Shown here: positions 11,902-24,334 of the stretch, piece after piece
Layout: every line of letters starts with the position of its first letter
Numbering within the stretch: the first letter of the stretch is position 1
From: Dermatemys mawii
Lineage: Eukaryota; Chordata; Testudines; Dermatemydidae
Length of the DNA stretch: 64,000 bases
Assembly: GCA_007922305.1 (NCBI GenBank)
Contig: ML677335.1
Location: 17,323,679 to 17,387,678, forward strand
Direction of reading: 5' to 3'
Notes under the pieces: generated by a model
Told to the model about the DNA's origin: nothing
Database searches by the model: none
What the model saw: the letters and a program-made list of their open reading frames with translations, nothing else
Made by a program: the position numbers and the translations under genes

Positions 11902-13330
11902 TTAGTTACAAAGGATTTGGTTAGCTTCTTATCTAGTTCGTTCGACTACCTCTTTGCCAAAGAGCTGATGAGGGCTTTTGTAAATTTCGTTCCACTGTTG
12001 TGTTGACAAAAATCCCAACACATCTAAAATAAACCAAGAACAAATATTTGCATATCTAAACTAAAATTTACTTTCCATGATCATTAGCACGACTACAACT
12101 GGATCATGTTAATGTCTGTATTAAACAAATTCAAAAGAGGCCAAAGCTGAGCAGAGCAAAATCATATTAATGGCAGTATTATTTATAGACAATATTTCAT
12201 GGTATGTGCCCAGTTCCAGTCATTAATGCACCTAATTATTTTATGTCTAATATGGACTTTTTTCAAAAGAATTATTTATTGAATAAATTAGCATATTAGC
12301 AATTGTCAGAGCAGCATGTGCATCTAGTAGAGTATGTTTGTTGCCAAAAAATAAATGAGAGCAAAATTTAGCCCACAAACTCCTCACTACAGATATTTTC
12401 AGGTTCCAGAAAAAGAGAATCATACTTTTGCACATGTATGAGTATGGTATTAGAATCAATAATAAAATATTTTATCTCCATTTTACATTCTCCATTGAAT
12501 GTGCATCAGAGCAAACTATAATCCTGCAGACAGACAGAGTCCCCATGGCAAAAGTGTAATAATCCAATCCTACCCTCTGGGATCTCTCTGCTCAAAAGAA
12601 GCCAAGCCACTGATGGGTGATTCCTATTCTCTTCACACATCTCCAAAACCAAAGGTCCACAATTTTTCACATAAGGGAGATAAAAATCACAGACTTCTCA
12701 GGTGATCAATCCAATATTTCTCATTAGAGGATAAATCATTTATTCGCTCTTCCCTTATAGCTGAAAGGAGGAGCAAAATGAAAACTATCACAGAGGCTAA
12801 AGACTCAACAAATATCATAGTATTAATGGTTCCAAATATTATTTGATCAGTCTGACAAAATCAAAGTGGCCACCTGATCTTCATCCGTCACTAGCACAAC
12901 ATTAACCAACAGAACTAGTAGGCAATGTCCATATCATACTCAGGTCTGAACCCAGATTCATTATGGACACAGAAACATGAAGTATGCAGATATTACAGAA
13001 TTGTCTCACTAACCCCCCTTCTTAGCCACCTCCTGTTTTGATTAAATATTATCTGAAGTCTATGATGATGGTCTACAGGTCTTCCTTGATCAGTTTAAAT
13101 TGCCCTCTAAATGGCTGCAAAGCATTTGGAGTGTCGAGTGTGCCTCCTTATGTTCTCACCAACTTCTTTAGCCATCAACATTGATGGTGCTGTCATTGGG
13201 TCCTAATAGCTGAAGTGTTAAAGTAATTGTATGGTCTCCCCACCCCCTTCTTCTTAACCACCCTCAGAGGATTGGGAGCAGTTCAGGAGTATTTCTGAGC
13301 AATGGAGGTTGGTGTGATATTTAATGCCAA

Positions 13331-13545
13331 TGTTTAGAATAATAGGGTTAGAAGGGGCCACAAGGGGTTATCTAGTCTAACTTCCTGCCAAGATGCAGGC
13401 GTTGTTGTGACTAAACCATCCAAGACAGGTGGCTATCCAGCCTCCTTTTGAAAATCTCCAGTGAAGGAGCTTCCATGACCTCCATAGGCAGTCTGTACCA
13501 CTGTCCTACTCTTCTCACAGTTAGAAAGCTTTTCCTGAGATTTCC
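13331..13545 (-). mobile_element. CR1-type LINE 3' fragment (antisense)
   Basis: On the minus strand this reads NLRKSFLTVRRVGQWYRLP and then EAPSLEIFKRRLDSHL, the C-terminal end of CR1 ORF2. The 3' tail with GGTTAGAAGGGGCC follows. The 5' part of the LINE is absent, as usual for truncated CR1 copies. Confidence 0.75.
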
Positions 13546-15032
13546 ATGGAAAACCCCAGCTCCCTGCCACACTTCTGCCCTGCCTGCAACCTCCCGTCTC
13601 AGCCTACAGCATCGGGACTCCAGCAGGGGCTTCCCCACTCGGTGGAGATGCAGGTGCACCAATCCATTACCTCCCATTTGGGCAGTGGGTCCCCAGAGAC
13701 AGGTAGGTTTGTGAAACTACAGCCAGGAAAGACAGTGTTGGGATGTGCTAAGCCAGGGCAGCAAATACGTGGGAAGGTTGAGCAGGGAGAGGTGAAAAGC
13801 TGTTGATAAGTGGCATGGCTGTTGCCAATATCCAAATCTCATTAACATTAATGTCAGTGGGATGGACTCAGCTCCTGGCATAACATTGCTATTAACCAAA
13901 AGTTGTTAATCTCTGGCTTTGCTATTCACTTAATCCACTGTATTTATAGAAGGGTTATTCACATCCCCTCTCAGTGTTTGTTAGCAGGAATAATCTCTCC
14001 TCTAAGACACCAGATTGGGATGTGATGTCCTCAAAAGTTATAATCATGCAAAGATTGTGAAGAATTTAATAACTAAAGAAAATAGATTGTACTTTGCAGA
14101 CTGTATATATTATTTCCTTATCACATTCATAGATTTGTTCATCAGCCTACAATAATATATACTGATTAAGATGATTAAACAAAAGGATAAATCTAGCTTG
14201 AGTTCAGCATTATATTTTGAGTGAACATAACTGGGAAATGGAGATTGATTGTTAGTCCTATGATATTCCTTCCTGTGACTAGACTGCTGTGTGGGCTAAA
14301 TTCTGCACTCATTTACAGCCATGCAGTGCCACGGAAGGTGGTAGGGTAATTGGCAGAAAACACCAATCCTACTATATGTGTCCAGTGCCCTGACATTTGT
14401 TGATATGCTGATGTATGCAATAAAATCACTTTTTAAAAAAACATGCAGTTTAAGCATAAAAGTGTTTGGCTTGTTAATGGCTAGAGCAGGGTGCATACCA
14501 TGAAATGTTTTCTGCAACTAATAGACATCACAGATTCAATTTGGCCCTGCTTTCTTGCCCCCTTTTGTATTTGCTTAACATAGACACTGGTGTGAGCTAA
14601 GGTTTACTCATACAAAGGCCATGCAAAGTCCATTTTAAGTTTGTGCATTTACTTGTGGTTTAGCCATGCCATAGAAAAAGCTCTTCCCAGCTCCCAGGCA
14701 CAGCGGCAACTAACTGAGTTGGACAAGGATCTGACTAAAACCTTCATATGTAAGTCTTCATGTTTGTGCTGTTGGTTTATGTTAATGACTGTGGTGATTA
14801 CAGACACAGATTACAGTGATTACATTATGCTACATGAAGCAAGTAACATTTTATATGGGATGAGACACAGTTTAGCACCCTTTACAACTTGTGCATTGCA
14901 CACAGATCAGCAATTGCTTTGTGTGAACAGGACAAGAGAAAATTAAATTTAAACTAGTTTGCATCCCGGCAACATGTAACACAGTAGCCTTAAAGATAAG
15001 CAGATGATTACGGGACTGAACAACTGAGCACA

Positions 15033-15103
15033 GAATCATAGAAGATTAGGGTTGGAATAGACCTCTGGAGGTCATCTCATTCATCCCTCTGCTCAAAGCA
15101 GGA
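15033..15103 (-). mobile_element. CR1-type LINE 3' tail fragment (antisense)
   Basis: The sequence GAATCATAGAAGATTAGGGT and the following GACCTCTGGAGGTCATCT are the reverse complement of a CR1 3' untranslated tail. Only about 70 bp remain. Confidence 0.65.
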
Positions 15104-18100
15104 TGGTAGAAAAAGAGTGACTTTCCTGAAACTACTGACTGGTATCAAAAAGTGTGGAGAATTCCAGTACTAGAAAAACTTACTCATCAGTCAGAGCTTT
15201 ACTAGGGAGAAGATACAAAGCTGGTTAAAAATCTGGTGGAACTTTTTGGCATATGCTGGAACAGGGTCATTCTCAGCCACCAAACCTGATAATTTAAGAA
15301 CTCTTTTTTTTTTTAATTAATACTAAGGGGAGGGGAAGAATCCCTTTCAACTATGGCCACAATTAAACTTGAAGGGGAAAAAAAGATTAATATCACAGAG
15401 TTTTGATACAAGTAAAACAGGTTACACATCTAAATGTAAGAAAATCAGAACAATGGACCTAAACATATGATAATGAAAGACTTTAACTGATATGGAAGAC
15501 AAAAACTAGAAAAGCATCAACCACATGTGATCAATACTATAAGCTGAAGAAAGCAACTGGTAGCAAGTCTCATTAACACAGCCTTAGGGACTTCCAAAGG
15601 CCAATTCATATTTGTGTACATAATAAGTTTGTCTTTATTTAAGATGTAAACAAGTTTTATAAGATTTCAGTTATAAAAGAATGGATCTGCTAATAATCAA
15701 GAAAGAAAAGAAAACTTAGTCCATTGGAATGAGATTTCTATTTTAGCTTATTATCTATACATGCATTTTGTTTTGTACTGTAACAGTGAGTGTGCATGGT
15801 ATTTTGTTTTAACCAAATAATTTCTTCCAGTATTTAAATGTTTCTGTTAAAGTTTGTAATAACTTATTTTAGAACTTATTCTCCTCTCACGCTGGTTTTC
15901 AGCCCAGTGTGAAACCAGTTCATGCCACTCTGATCCGTGTGCAAGGGCGTTCTCCCTGGGTGGCTCTTTCAAGGGAGATTCAGCTGTCTGTACTGTCACT
16001 GTTTTCCTCTCTCCTGTAAACGCCCCTCCATGCATTGGAGGATGTTGGAAGGATTGGGCAAAGGAGCCAAGCACCTGGGTAAGATGCATATCATCTCTCT
16101 TTCATTTCCAGAGGGTATTCTCTGAAAAAGTGATATAGGCCCAGGCTGTACTAACTTTTTTGCTAAGCCATTCCCTCATATGGCCAATGTGAGTCCCTGA
16201 GAGCATGGTTATAATAAAGTCACATTACAAAGGGGCTGAGAGGAAAGGGGAAGTGCTCTACTGGGCACTGGAGGCCAGAACACAGGATGGAGACACTGGT
16301 TTGGGAGTGGTCAGGTAGCCTTTTCTGGGGTGGAGGGGTGGAGGACAAGCCTTGACTCCTGCAGCGACTCTCCCCCTTCGCCACATGGGATGATACTGGG
16401 AGGATCTCCAGGAAAAATTCTTGCAGAGGTTTCCTGCCCAAACAGCCAATGCTTTCAACAGCACTAGCCTCTTCTATCCTCTTCTCTCAGACCCCAGCTA
16501 AATGGCCTTTCACTCAGCTTCGTACAGTCAGTGGCTCTTCAAGGCACCACAGCCACTTCCCTGGAGCAGCTGACTGTAGAGGCTGGGCTAGGAAGGGAAG
16601 CACTGTTCTACCTTTGATAGACTGTTGCTATCACTCCTGTTCCAGAAAGACATTGAAGGAAAAAAGCTGCTCCAGCCCGCCTGTCCCTCTCCAGGTCAGC
16701 TACAGCACTCAACTACGCAAAAGAAAACAAGTGTGATGCTTTGAGTAGCCTCCGGCTATAGGAAGCATCATTAAAGCTTTAAAGTCTCATTAAAGCTCTT
16801 ACATCCATATCCTGACTGAAGAGGGTAAGGCCCCCATCCAGCAAAGAACATAAGTATGTGCTTAATTTTAAGCACATGAATAGTTCTACTGAAGTAAAGA
16901 CACACACTTTTTAAAAATCATATTCTTTTACCATGGACTGCCTTTCCTAGTGTAAAGATATGTTATGTAATTCACCAATCCCTCCCGCCCCTACTCATAT
17001 CTCACCTAATGACTCCCCTCTGCCATGAAGTCTATGGAATGTGATTGGATTCACGTGCTAAAGTAAAACTTAAGAAGGAGTCCTGCTCACTAAGGTGACC
17101 ACATGAGGCCCCAATCCTGCAAACACTTTTACAGGAACATGAGTTGCCACGTGATTTAATTTATGTAACCCTGTCCAAATCCACTTGCTCCTTTTGTGTC
17201 CCTTGTTTGTTGTGTGATGTGTAAATGAAGACAGTAAATGTCTTGCAGCAGAGACTCATCTAGTTATCTGTTTGCAAAGTACCCACTTCACCTTCAGGAA
17301 TGTTACAAGGAAGAAAAATAACCCATATTATTGTGTGGAGCAGGTGATTACTGATGTACTTCTTGCATAGATGAAGGCACCAGGCTGAAGATCTCATGCT
17401 TCATAACATACCCCAGGTATGTAATCTACTGAATACGTGGCAACAAACTACTCATGCACATCCTGTTGTAGTTTCTTGCAATGTTAGTATCCTGTTCTGA
17501 GTCATAAAGTTCTGCCCAGGCACTCTACTAGACAGAGGGTTTGGGGTTCATCCCCTCTGCTCATAAAAAAGAAAAATCGATGTGAAACCTCTTTGCAGGG
17601 ATCAGGGGGAGGAATAATAAAACAATCAAGTTCAGTGATTCTCTTTCTAACAACTATAATGAAGTATTAGTCTCCCAAGACTGAAGAGTAGATAATTAAT
17701 GTTCTTAGCCACTTAGTGTGGGTGGGGGAAGGATCTAATTATGCAGCAATCACTACAGGATCTTGCCCTGTTTCCCAGGTTATGCGTAAGAATGAGGTAT
17801 ATATGACCCAGTAGAACATGATACTGCTGAATATATTTATTGTATTAATCTCATTTTAGCTTTTTTCTAACATTATAAAGAGGCTACTTTCAGAGATAGC
17901 ATTTTTTAAGGAGTAAAGATTGTTCAGAGGCTTAAGATGCTTCTAGGATGTACTGAAGTGGCACCTTTAAAGAGTAAATTTAAATTTAAGACCTTCTGGA
18001 TAGGTTTCCTCTCAGTTCTTAGTCAATATCTTCCATAGATGCATATTCATCTATATATATATATATTTCCAAAGACTATTCACTGGGGTTTAAAAAAGTG

Positions 18101-19423
18101 GTCTTACTGACTTTTACACTCGAAGCCTGAGTGATCCCAGGAATTCTACTCTTAACCCTACTCTAGCACCTAAACATGTCTTGTTTTATATAGTTTGGTT
18201 CCTCTCTGCTCCCTCCAAGCTCCAAAAAATATCAAATTTGCTTTTGAGACACAAACAACTTCCAAGGCCAGAAGTCTCTTTATGGCTGTCTCTACACTAG
18301 CATTTTAAGTCAAGGTACTCACCGGTGCAGCCACACAAGTGGTAGCCATGGTGGAAAATTTAGTATTTTGATCTTTACACATTTTTTTCCAAATTCCAAT
18401 GGAAGACAACATTAAGTATAAGGGGGCAGTTTACATTGCGTATGATGATAATCATTTATGATTATATGGCAATGATATCTGAGCTCAGTGTCAGAATTAA
18501 TAAAACTGCACATTATTTTGCATGAATAAATCTCAACACCAGTGCCAGGGCAAAACAAAAGAAGGATCTGAGATGTAAAATTTCAGACAGTTCTCTCTCA
18601 TGAATAAATCTGAATTCAAATATGATTATACAGGACCCATGAGAATATAAAACTGCTCATTTTTATTGGCATGCTTTGAATAACTTTTACTGCAAAATCA
18701 AGGACGTTTTGCTTAATGTGATCGCATGAGTCTTTTCATTTTGTTTTTGGGATTTTTGCTGGGTTTTACAGAGCCATGCCTTTTCCAAGCTTTACCATGC
18801 CAAACAACCAATATTAACTTTTTCAACCTCATAATCCATCTGAAATGAAAACCTCAGTTTCCATTTAGAACCATTTGGCCAAACTCCAGTCACACAAAAT
18901 ATTTCAAACTGACCAGTCAGTAACATCTCTGGTGATCAGGGCATGTCTAGAGATTTAGATAAGGTATGGATTATGGATGGGTGACACTAAGGCCATGTCT
19001 ACACTAGAGAGCTTACAGAGGTGCTGCTGTAAGTTCTCCCCTATAGCCACTCTATGCTGGCAGAAGAGAGCTCCCCTGTCAACATAATTAACTCACCCTG
19101 AATGAACTGTGGTAGTTATGTCTGTGGGTGAGCATCTCCTGTTGATATAGCACCGCCCACACCGGCACTTCTGTCAGTGTAACATATGTCGCTGTTGTGG
19201 GGCAGCTGCCCCACACAGACAGGAGGAAGCGTAAGACAGCCTTGGGGAGGCTGCGCAGAACTCCGCAATCAGGAAAGGGTTTATTGGGAGAGCCAATCAG
19301 GTGAAGGGTTTCTGGAGCAGCCCATATATAAAGGGCTGCTTAGCAGAGCAAAAGGCAGTCTCTTCTTGGAGGGCAAAGAGGAAGGACTGTCTGCCAAGGA
19401 GCATTGAAGATACCCTGACCAGC

Positions 19424-19424
<1 letters not shown>

Positions 19425-19484
<60 letters not shown>
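19425..19484 (+). repeat. Pure (CAG)20 trinucleotide repeat
   Basis: Sixty bases of uninterrupted CAG inside the LTR-like element. It produces long poly-Ala, poly-Ser or poly-Gln frames on the plus strand and a poly-Leu frame on the minus strand. None of these is a credible gene. Confidence 0.97.
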
Positions 19485-19489
<5 letters not shown>

Positions 19490-19558
19490 AATAGGAGAGC
19501 TCTGGGCTGACCATGGCCAGACTGAGTCCCTGAAGCCAGGGCAGGGAAGGTGCTAGGG

Positions 19559-20320
19559 GAGGGGTGAGCAAACTACGGCTTGTGGGACACATCCGGCCCG
19601 CCGGCCTGTCCTGCCTGGTGCCTGGGCTCCTGACTGGGGAGGCTGTTCCAGCCCCCTCCCCTGTTGTCTCATCTCCCCTGGAGCCATGCTGCTGTGTGGA
19701 CAGCGCTCTGTGGGGCGGGCTGCGTGCTCCTCCAGGAGAGCAGGGCAGCATGTCTGGCTCCAGCAGGGCTGCCAGACACACTGCTCTGAGCAGCATGGTA
19801 GGTGGGCTGGGGCTGGGGGGAGGGTTGGATAAGGGGTAAGGGATCCTGAGGGTTTGTCAGGGGGCAAGAGTTGGGGTTGGATGTGGTGGAAGTTCTAGGG
19901 GGGCAGTCAGATGATGGGGAGTTGTGGAGCTGGATGAGGGGCAGGGTGTCCCGGGAGTCTGTGAGGGTGTGGGTATGGATAGAGGTTGGGGCAGTCAGGG
20001 GACAGGGAGCAGGGGATGTTGGGTAGAGGGTTGGGATAAGGTAATCCATACTTTATCTAAATCTCTAGATGTGTCCTCGTGGGGGTAGTTAGGGAGGGCG
20101 GGTGGGGGGGTCTCTGGAGGCAGCGGTCAGGGGACAAGGAGCATGGGGGGTTGGATGGGTCAATGGTTCTGAGGGGGGCCGTCAGGAGGTGGGAAGTGGA
20201 AGGATGTCAGAGCGGGGGTGGGGCCAGGCTGTTTGGGGAGGCACAGGCTTCTCTACCCGGCCCTCCATATAATTTTGCTACCCTGATGTGACTCTCAGGC
20301 CAAAAAGTTTGCCCACCCCA
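19559..20320. mobile_element. hAT-type element nested in the LTR-like element
   Basis: An exact 8-bp duplication TGCTAGGG flanks it (19551-19558 and 20321-20328). The ends are inverted: GAGGGGTGAGCAAACT and, on the other strand, TGGGGTGGGCAAACT. The 762-bp interior is GC- and G-rich with no transposase. A 28-bp foreign-looking segment at 20042-20069 lies inside it. Confidence 0.8.
20042..20069 (-). repeat. 28-bp inverted copy of sequence at 18946-18973
   Basis: Read on the minus strand this segment equals 18946-18973 (TCTAGAGATTTAGATAA[A/G] then GTATGGATTA) with a single mismatch. One copy is in flanking DNA outside the nested stack; the other is within the AT-poor interior of the hAT element. 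Confidence 0.85.
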
Positions 20321-20854
20321 TGCTAGGGCTACAGGGGAAGTGGCCCAGGAAAAGTAAGCAGCGGGAATAGGAGGATCAGCAGCATCTTCCAGCTATAGGG
20401 TCCCTGGGCTGGGACCCAGAGTAGTGGACCGGTCTGGGTCCCTCCTTTCTTATCCCTACATGCCAATGAGGACAGTGACCTAAATCCAGACTGCAGTTTG
20501 CCCCTGAAGCTAGGGACTAGACTAGAGAATGTTGTTGGCCATTGAGGCAAGTGGAAAGACTGAGGACTGCCTGTCCCCCGAAAGTAGGAAGACAGTGGGC
20601 TGAGGCATAGCCTGAGGGCCGTGCTCTGTGGTCCGAGAGTGGTACAAGTCCAGATGGTGGAGATAGTGGAGGAAGTGGAAGTAAGGGTGAGTGAGACACT
20701 GATAGTAAAAGGCGCTCTGGTAGTCCAAGAGAGCTAATTTCCAGCAGGAGGTGCCATGGTGGTGGGTCTGCACTGCTACAGTCACTCAGGGAGGCATTTT
20801 TTCACACCCCTGAGTGATACAGTTATACTGACAAAAGTGCTAGTGTAGACATGG

Positions 20855-22300
20855 AGTTCGCAACTAGAACCTCCCAAACTATCACCTGGGTCCTGTTAAT
20901 ATAACTTGTTTTGTTTTATAAGGGTGATTTAATTAAACAAATAGTCAAGCTAATGAGAAAAGGGCAGTGAGTGTTATGTGTTAGAGAAGTATCTCACCTT
21001 AGCCTCTATGATATTCAAAGTCAGGGTGGCATGAGGTTGTGTTCTACCTATATCTGCATTTTTCATCCATCTCATCACTGTTCTATCTAGGTATCCTATC
21101 AAGAGGGAAAAGCAATCATTCTGTTTGAAATGTGGCCAATCAACATTGCTCCCTGGCTGACATTGCATTCCTAAGTGATGATTATACTTCCATTTGTCTG
21201 TAGGAGATGAAATGCTTGGCTCTTCTGCAGACACATTTATTCCAGAAATACTTGTGCAAAGAGACTGGTTTTACACAGATGCCTCAGGCTTTGCCCACAG
21301 CCAGAGCCGGCTCTACCTTTTTTGTCACCCCAAGCGGCAAAAGAAAAAAAAAAAAGCTGCCTCCAGCGTGCTGCTGAAGACAGAATAGCAGAGGAGCTGC
21401 CACCAAAAGCCACCAGAGTGCTGTCCTGACAGCGCCCAGAATGCCACTCCCTGCTGTTTGCCATCCCAGGCATCTGCTTTCTAGGCTGGTGCATGGAGAC
21501 GGCTCTCTGCCTACAACAGAGAGATTTGTACATGTTAACATGGGGTCGCTTGTGGCACTAGTCACAGGCCAGGAATACTTCACCAGCTACACCGTCACCA
21601 TATGCATTGTGATTTGGAGACACTACTCTCTGTCCTAGTTCCTTCACTGCTTCCTCTTTGCTTTGGGGTGGGGGTGAAGGGAACCATTCCTACTATATGT
21701 AGTTTGCTGCTGCCTAAAATAGATAATTTTCATATCATAGAAAAGGTTTGTGAACTATACTCTAACTCAGTGAGATTTGTAAAGATGTGAACTAGGACCT
21801 TGAAATAGACCTGTTACGAGTTATTGTGTATGTATATATTTGTGTGTGTGTGTGTGTGTTTAAGAGCTATATGGCTATACATTGGGTGTACATTGTTCTT
21901 AGATTTTTTTTTTCTTTCCCCTCTCTTTTTTCTGGTGCCCTTACAGCTGTTTCTAGCTGGAACATGAACCCAATGATGTCAGAGTTTTAAAAACACTGTC
22001 AAACCTATAACGTTTAAGTGGTTTCAGAACAACAAAATGATTCTGCCCATGTCCAGTAAAAGATTTCTGACTCAAGATTATTGCATTATGTCCACACAGT
22101 GCCTTTGAATTCAGAGACTAACACTTCAAGATATGAAGGGCCTCATTTTCTACTGCCTTGTGCTGAGTGTAATCATTTACTTCTGCCTGAAGGGAGGGCA
22201 AACAAATGGACTGCCCCACCCTATAACATCCCAGCCAACCTGCACTCCCTCATCTGCCACACACAAACTTTAGGAGGCAGTGTCAACATGTCAGCCTACA
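20855..22300. other. Gene-free stretch downstream of copy B
   Basis: It contains a hAT element (21300-21507), a (GT)n run near 21841-21860 and otherwise unassigned sequence. I searched for exons 8-10 of copy B (HW.Q, YNQ and WNGGRD blocks) and did not find them. Confidence 0.4.
21300..21507. mobile_element. hAT-type non-autonomous element
   Basis: It is flanked by TGCCCACA (21292-21299) and TGCCTACA (21508-21515), an 8-bp duplication with one change. The ends GCCAGAGCCGGCTC and, on the other strand, GAGAGCCGTCTC are inverted repeats. It is 208 bp and codes for nothing. Confidence 0.65.
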
Positions 22301-22399
22301 CCAAGGTCCAACTGGTAGTGAAAAAAGGCCAATTTTGTTGTTTGAAATTAATCATCACTGCATATGTGGCCAAACCCCCCCATGACAGAAAAGACCAAG

Positions 22400-22493
22400 G
22401 AACAAAACTTCTGAAATACTCTGTTGGCACACCTGAACAGTAAATTTGCTCAGAATCTCTCCCTTCAGACAACTCTTTCTTGCCGAGAACGGT
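22400..22493 (-). pseudogene. Copy B exon 7 relic
   Basis: On the minus strand CTTTGCATTTTTACAG precedes ACCGTTCTCGGCAAGAAAG. This matches the intron end and first codons of exon 7 in gene A (CTTTGCATTTTCACAG, then LGKK). After about ten codons the similarity fades, so the 3' limit is only a guess. Confidence 0.55.
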
Positions 22494-23336
22494 CTGTAAA
22501 AATGCAAAGACACTACTCACTATGGTTTATATATTCATAGTACTTGCCTTAGTGTGGGGGAGGGGCTCAGTGGTGTGGAGGAGCACGGCTTCATGTGCAG
22601 GAAAGCACAGTGCTACAGATTCTGGGACTGTGGATTTTCCCCTCAGCTCCTTCCTCCCTGGCAGTGTACTAATATAATACTCTGGCAGAAGATGCAGCAG
22701 TACGGGACTGATAAAAGCCATGGAGTGGGAGGTAACACTAAAAGGGATATTTTAAAAGGCATCACTGATAGAAGGAAATAAACAATTCTATATCTTTAAT
22801 ACACAGAGCACGTAGATCCTTAAATCTCCTTTTGAGAACCAATTTTGGTTAATTTATTTTAAAATACGCCAGGAGATTTCTCCTCCCTCAAGACTCCTCT
22901 CAAAAATGAAGTTATTCTATGAAGCTCTAAGATCAACCCACCCTGACACATGGCAATGACAATGAAAGTGTTGCATTCTTCTCACGCTGAATAAGGAACT
23001 TTATTAGAAATAAGGAAAATTATATAATTCCTAAATCTTCTCTCTCCTGCTCTATAGCCTGCACCGCAGAACTTCTGCTAAAACCTTTCCAAGCCCCCTC
23101 GTGCCCTATTTCCTGTTACAGATGTAAAGAAACAGTACACGTCTTCACACGATTTATGATGAGTAAAATTTTTTTAAAAAAAAACGAAGTGAAAGATCTG
23201 CCAAAAACGATTAATTACTGCTTTTGTTTTCATACCTTCCTGGCATCTTTTGTTTCTACTTTGTCTACACAGAAGAAAGCTCCTCAGGGAAGAGACTTTG
23301 CTTTTGTAATTGTCTATAAAACAACAAACACATGCT

Positions 23337-24142
23337 TGAGTCATAAGTATAAAGTAGCCTAGAATTACTGTTTACCTGTAAGGGGTTAAGCTAAAGGTAA
23401 CCTGAGAGGTGGACAACTGACCAATGAGAAATTCCTCAGGAGACAAAGGATTTTGAGTTTCAGTTTCTTTCTGGGTCTCTCTCTGTTCAACTCGGCTATG
23501 GGATGAACCACACCTATTTCTTTCACTGTAACTATAGCTTTCTATCAAGTAAGGTAGTCAGTAAGTTTACCTTCTTTTTATCACTTGGAGGATTCTCAGG
23601 GGTGAGTGTTGGCTGGGTGATTCTTGATATTGTAAGATTCAGCAGAGATCAACAGTGGGAGAAGGTTGCCTCGGGGGAGAGGTTTGGGTTCTTGATTCTT
23701 TTGTTGATTATGTTAGACGGTGTTCTATTGATGGTTATAAGGGATTTATTCCTTTCTTTTTTTCTTTCATTAAAATCTTTCTTTTAAGAATCTGACTGCT
23801 TGTTTTCCATTGTGTAAGATCCTGGTTTTGGATTGGGCACGTCTCGCAGGATCAGGCGAGGCTTTTCTCTCAAGTTTCCCAGGGAGGGAATAAGTTTGGG
23901 GGTTTTGTGGAAAGAGAAAGAGGGGCTTCAAGTAGCCCATGTCCAATAGTTTTTGAGACATTCTCACTTGATGGTGGCAGCATACTAAGTCCAGACACAG
24001 AAGAAGTTGTGTTCTGGGGAAAAACATTTTAACCCAAGCTGATAAAATAAGCTGGCGGGGGTGGGGGGGGGGGGTATTTCTTTTTTCATGTGGGTCCCCA
24101 CATCTGTACCCTAGAGATCAGAGTGGGGAGGCAATCCTGACA
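23337..24142 (+). mobile_element. Probable LTR-type element in copy B
   Basis: It begins TGAGTCATAAGTATAAAG and ends in a block with CCCCACATCTGTACCCTAGA and CCTGACA. Both recall a common turtle LTR from memory. It has TG...CA termini, but the 5-bp flanks (ATGCT and GTTTG) do not match, so the exact ends or age are uncertain. It sits in intron 6 of copy B. Confidence 0.45.
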
Positions 24143-24197
24143 GTTTGGTATTATATACATAAAATAACCAGGAGCATCATATCGCAGAATCACATAC

Positions 24198-24334
24198 CTT
24201 ACTTATTCCTTCAGGTATGAAGAACAGTTTTACCAGTGGGCTTTTGGAATGCTTTAGTGTGATTATAGCAGCCAATGCTAAAAACGTTTTGATTTTTCAA
24301 GCCAGCTCTGGCATGGATGAAAATGCAATGAAAC
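24198..24334 (-). pseudogene. Copy B exon 6, with in-frame stop
   Basis: 137 bp with TTTCTCAG acceptor and AAG/GTATGT donor. It reads [12 protein letters not shown], then TGA, then KIKTFLALAA. The stop at 24297-24299 replaces a residue that is Gln in A, C and D; a CAA-to-TAA or CGA-to-TGA type change could explain it. The rest of the exon stays in frame. Confidence 0.85.

Larger units (their letters stand above)
10990..18940. other. Intergenic stretch between lipase gene A and copy B
   Basis: About 8 kb with no convincing exon on either strand. It holds a nested MITE/hAT pair (11401-11901), two antisense CR1 tails (13331-13545, 15033-15103) and short simple repeats such as TG runs near 11320. 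A TCTACACTAG fragment near 18290 looks like the end of the MITE type found at 18991. Open frames at 13.4-13.8, 15.8-16.1 and 16.2-16.7 kb are short, lack homology I can recognise and overlap one another. Confidence 0.5.
19193..20780 (+). mobile_element. Solo-LTR-like element, itself split by a hAT element
   Basis: It starts TGTTGTGG and ends GCTACA, so it has TG...CA termini. It is flanked by GTCGC (19188-19192) and GTCAC (20781-20785), a 5-bp duplication with one change. A TATA-like CATATATAAAGG lies near 19323, suggesting plus orientation. Without the nested hAT and its duplicated site it would be about 818 bp. It carries the (CAG)20 tract. No internal retroviral genes are present. Confidence 0.55.
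18991..20854. mobile_element. MITE split by an LTR-like element
   Basis: The outer ends are GGCCATGTCTACACTAG at 18991 and CTAGTGTAGACATGG ending at 20854, a clear terminal inverted repeat. Left arm (18991-19192) and right arm (20781-20854) join at GTCGC/GTCAC, where the LTR-like element 19193-20780 sits. The family resembles Chompy-like Harbinger MITEs of crocodiles and turtles, a name from memory only. Confidence 0.65.

Noticed and set aside
13411..13835. Overlapping short frames on both strands
   Set aside because: They overlie an antisense CR1 tail and adjoining GC-richer DNA; none agrees with a known protein.
19281..19796. 171-codon minus-strand frame with poly-Leu, and the overlapping poly-Ala frame
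   Set aside because: Both are translations of the (CAG)20 tract and GC-rich repeat sequence; no domain is seen.
22081..22443. 120-codon plus-strand frame
   Set aside because: No recognisable domain; it overlaps the exon 7 relic of copy B in antisense and lacks splice or codon evidence.
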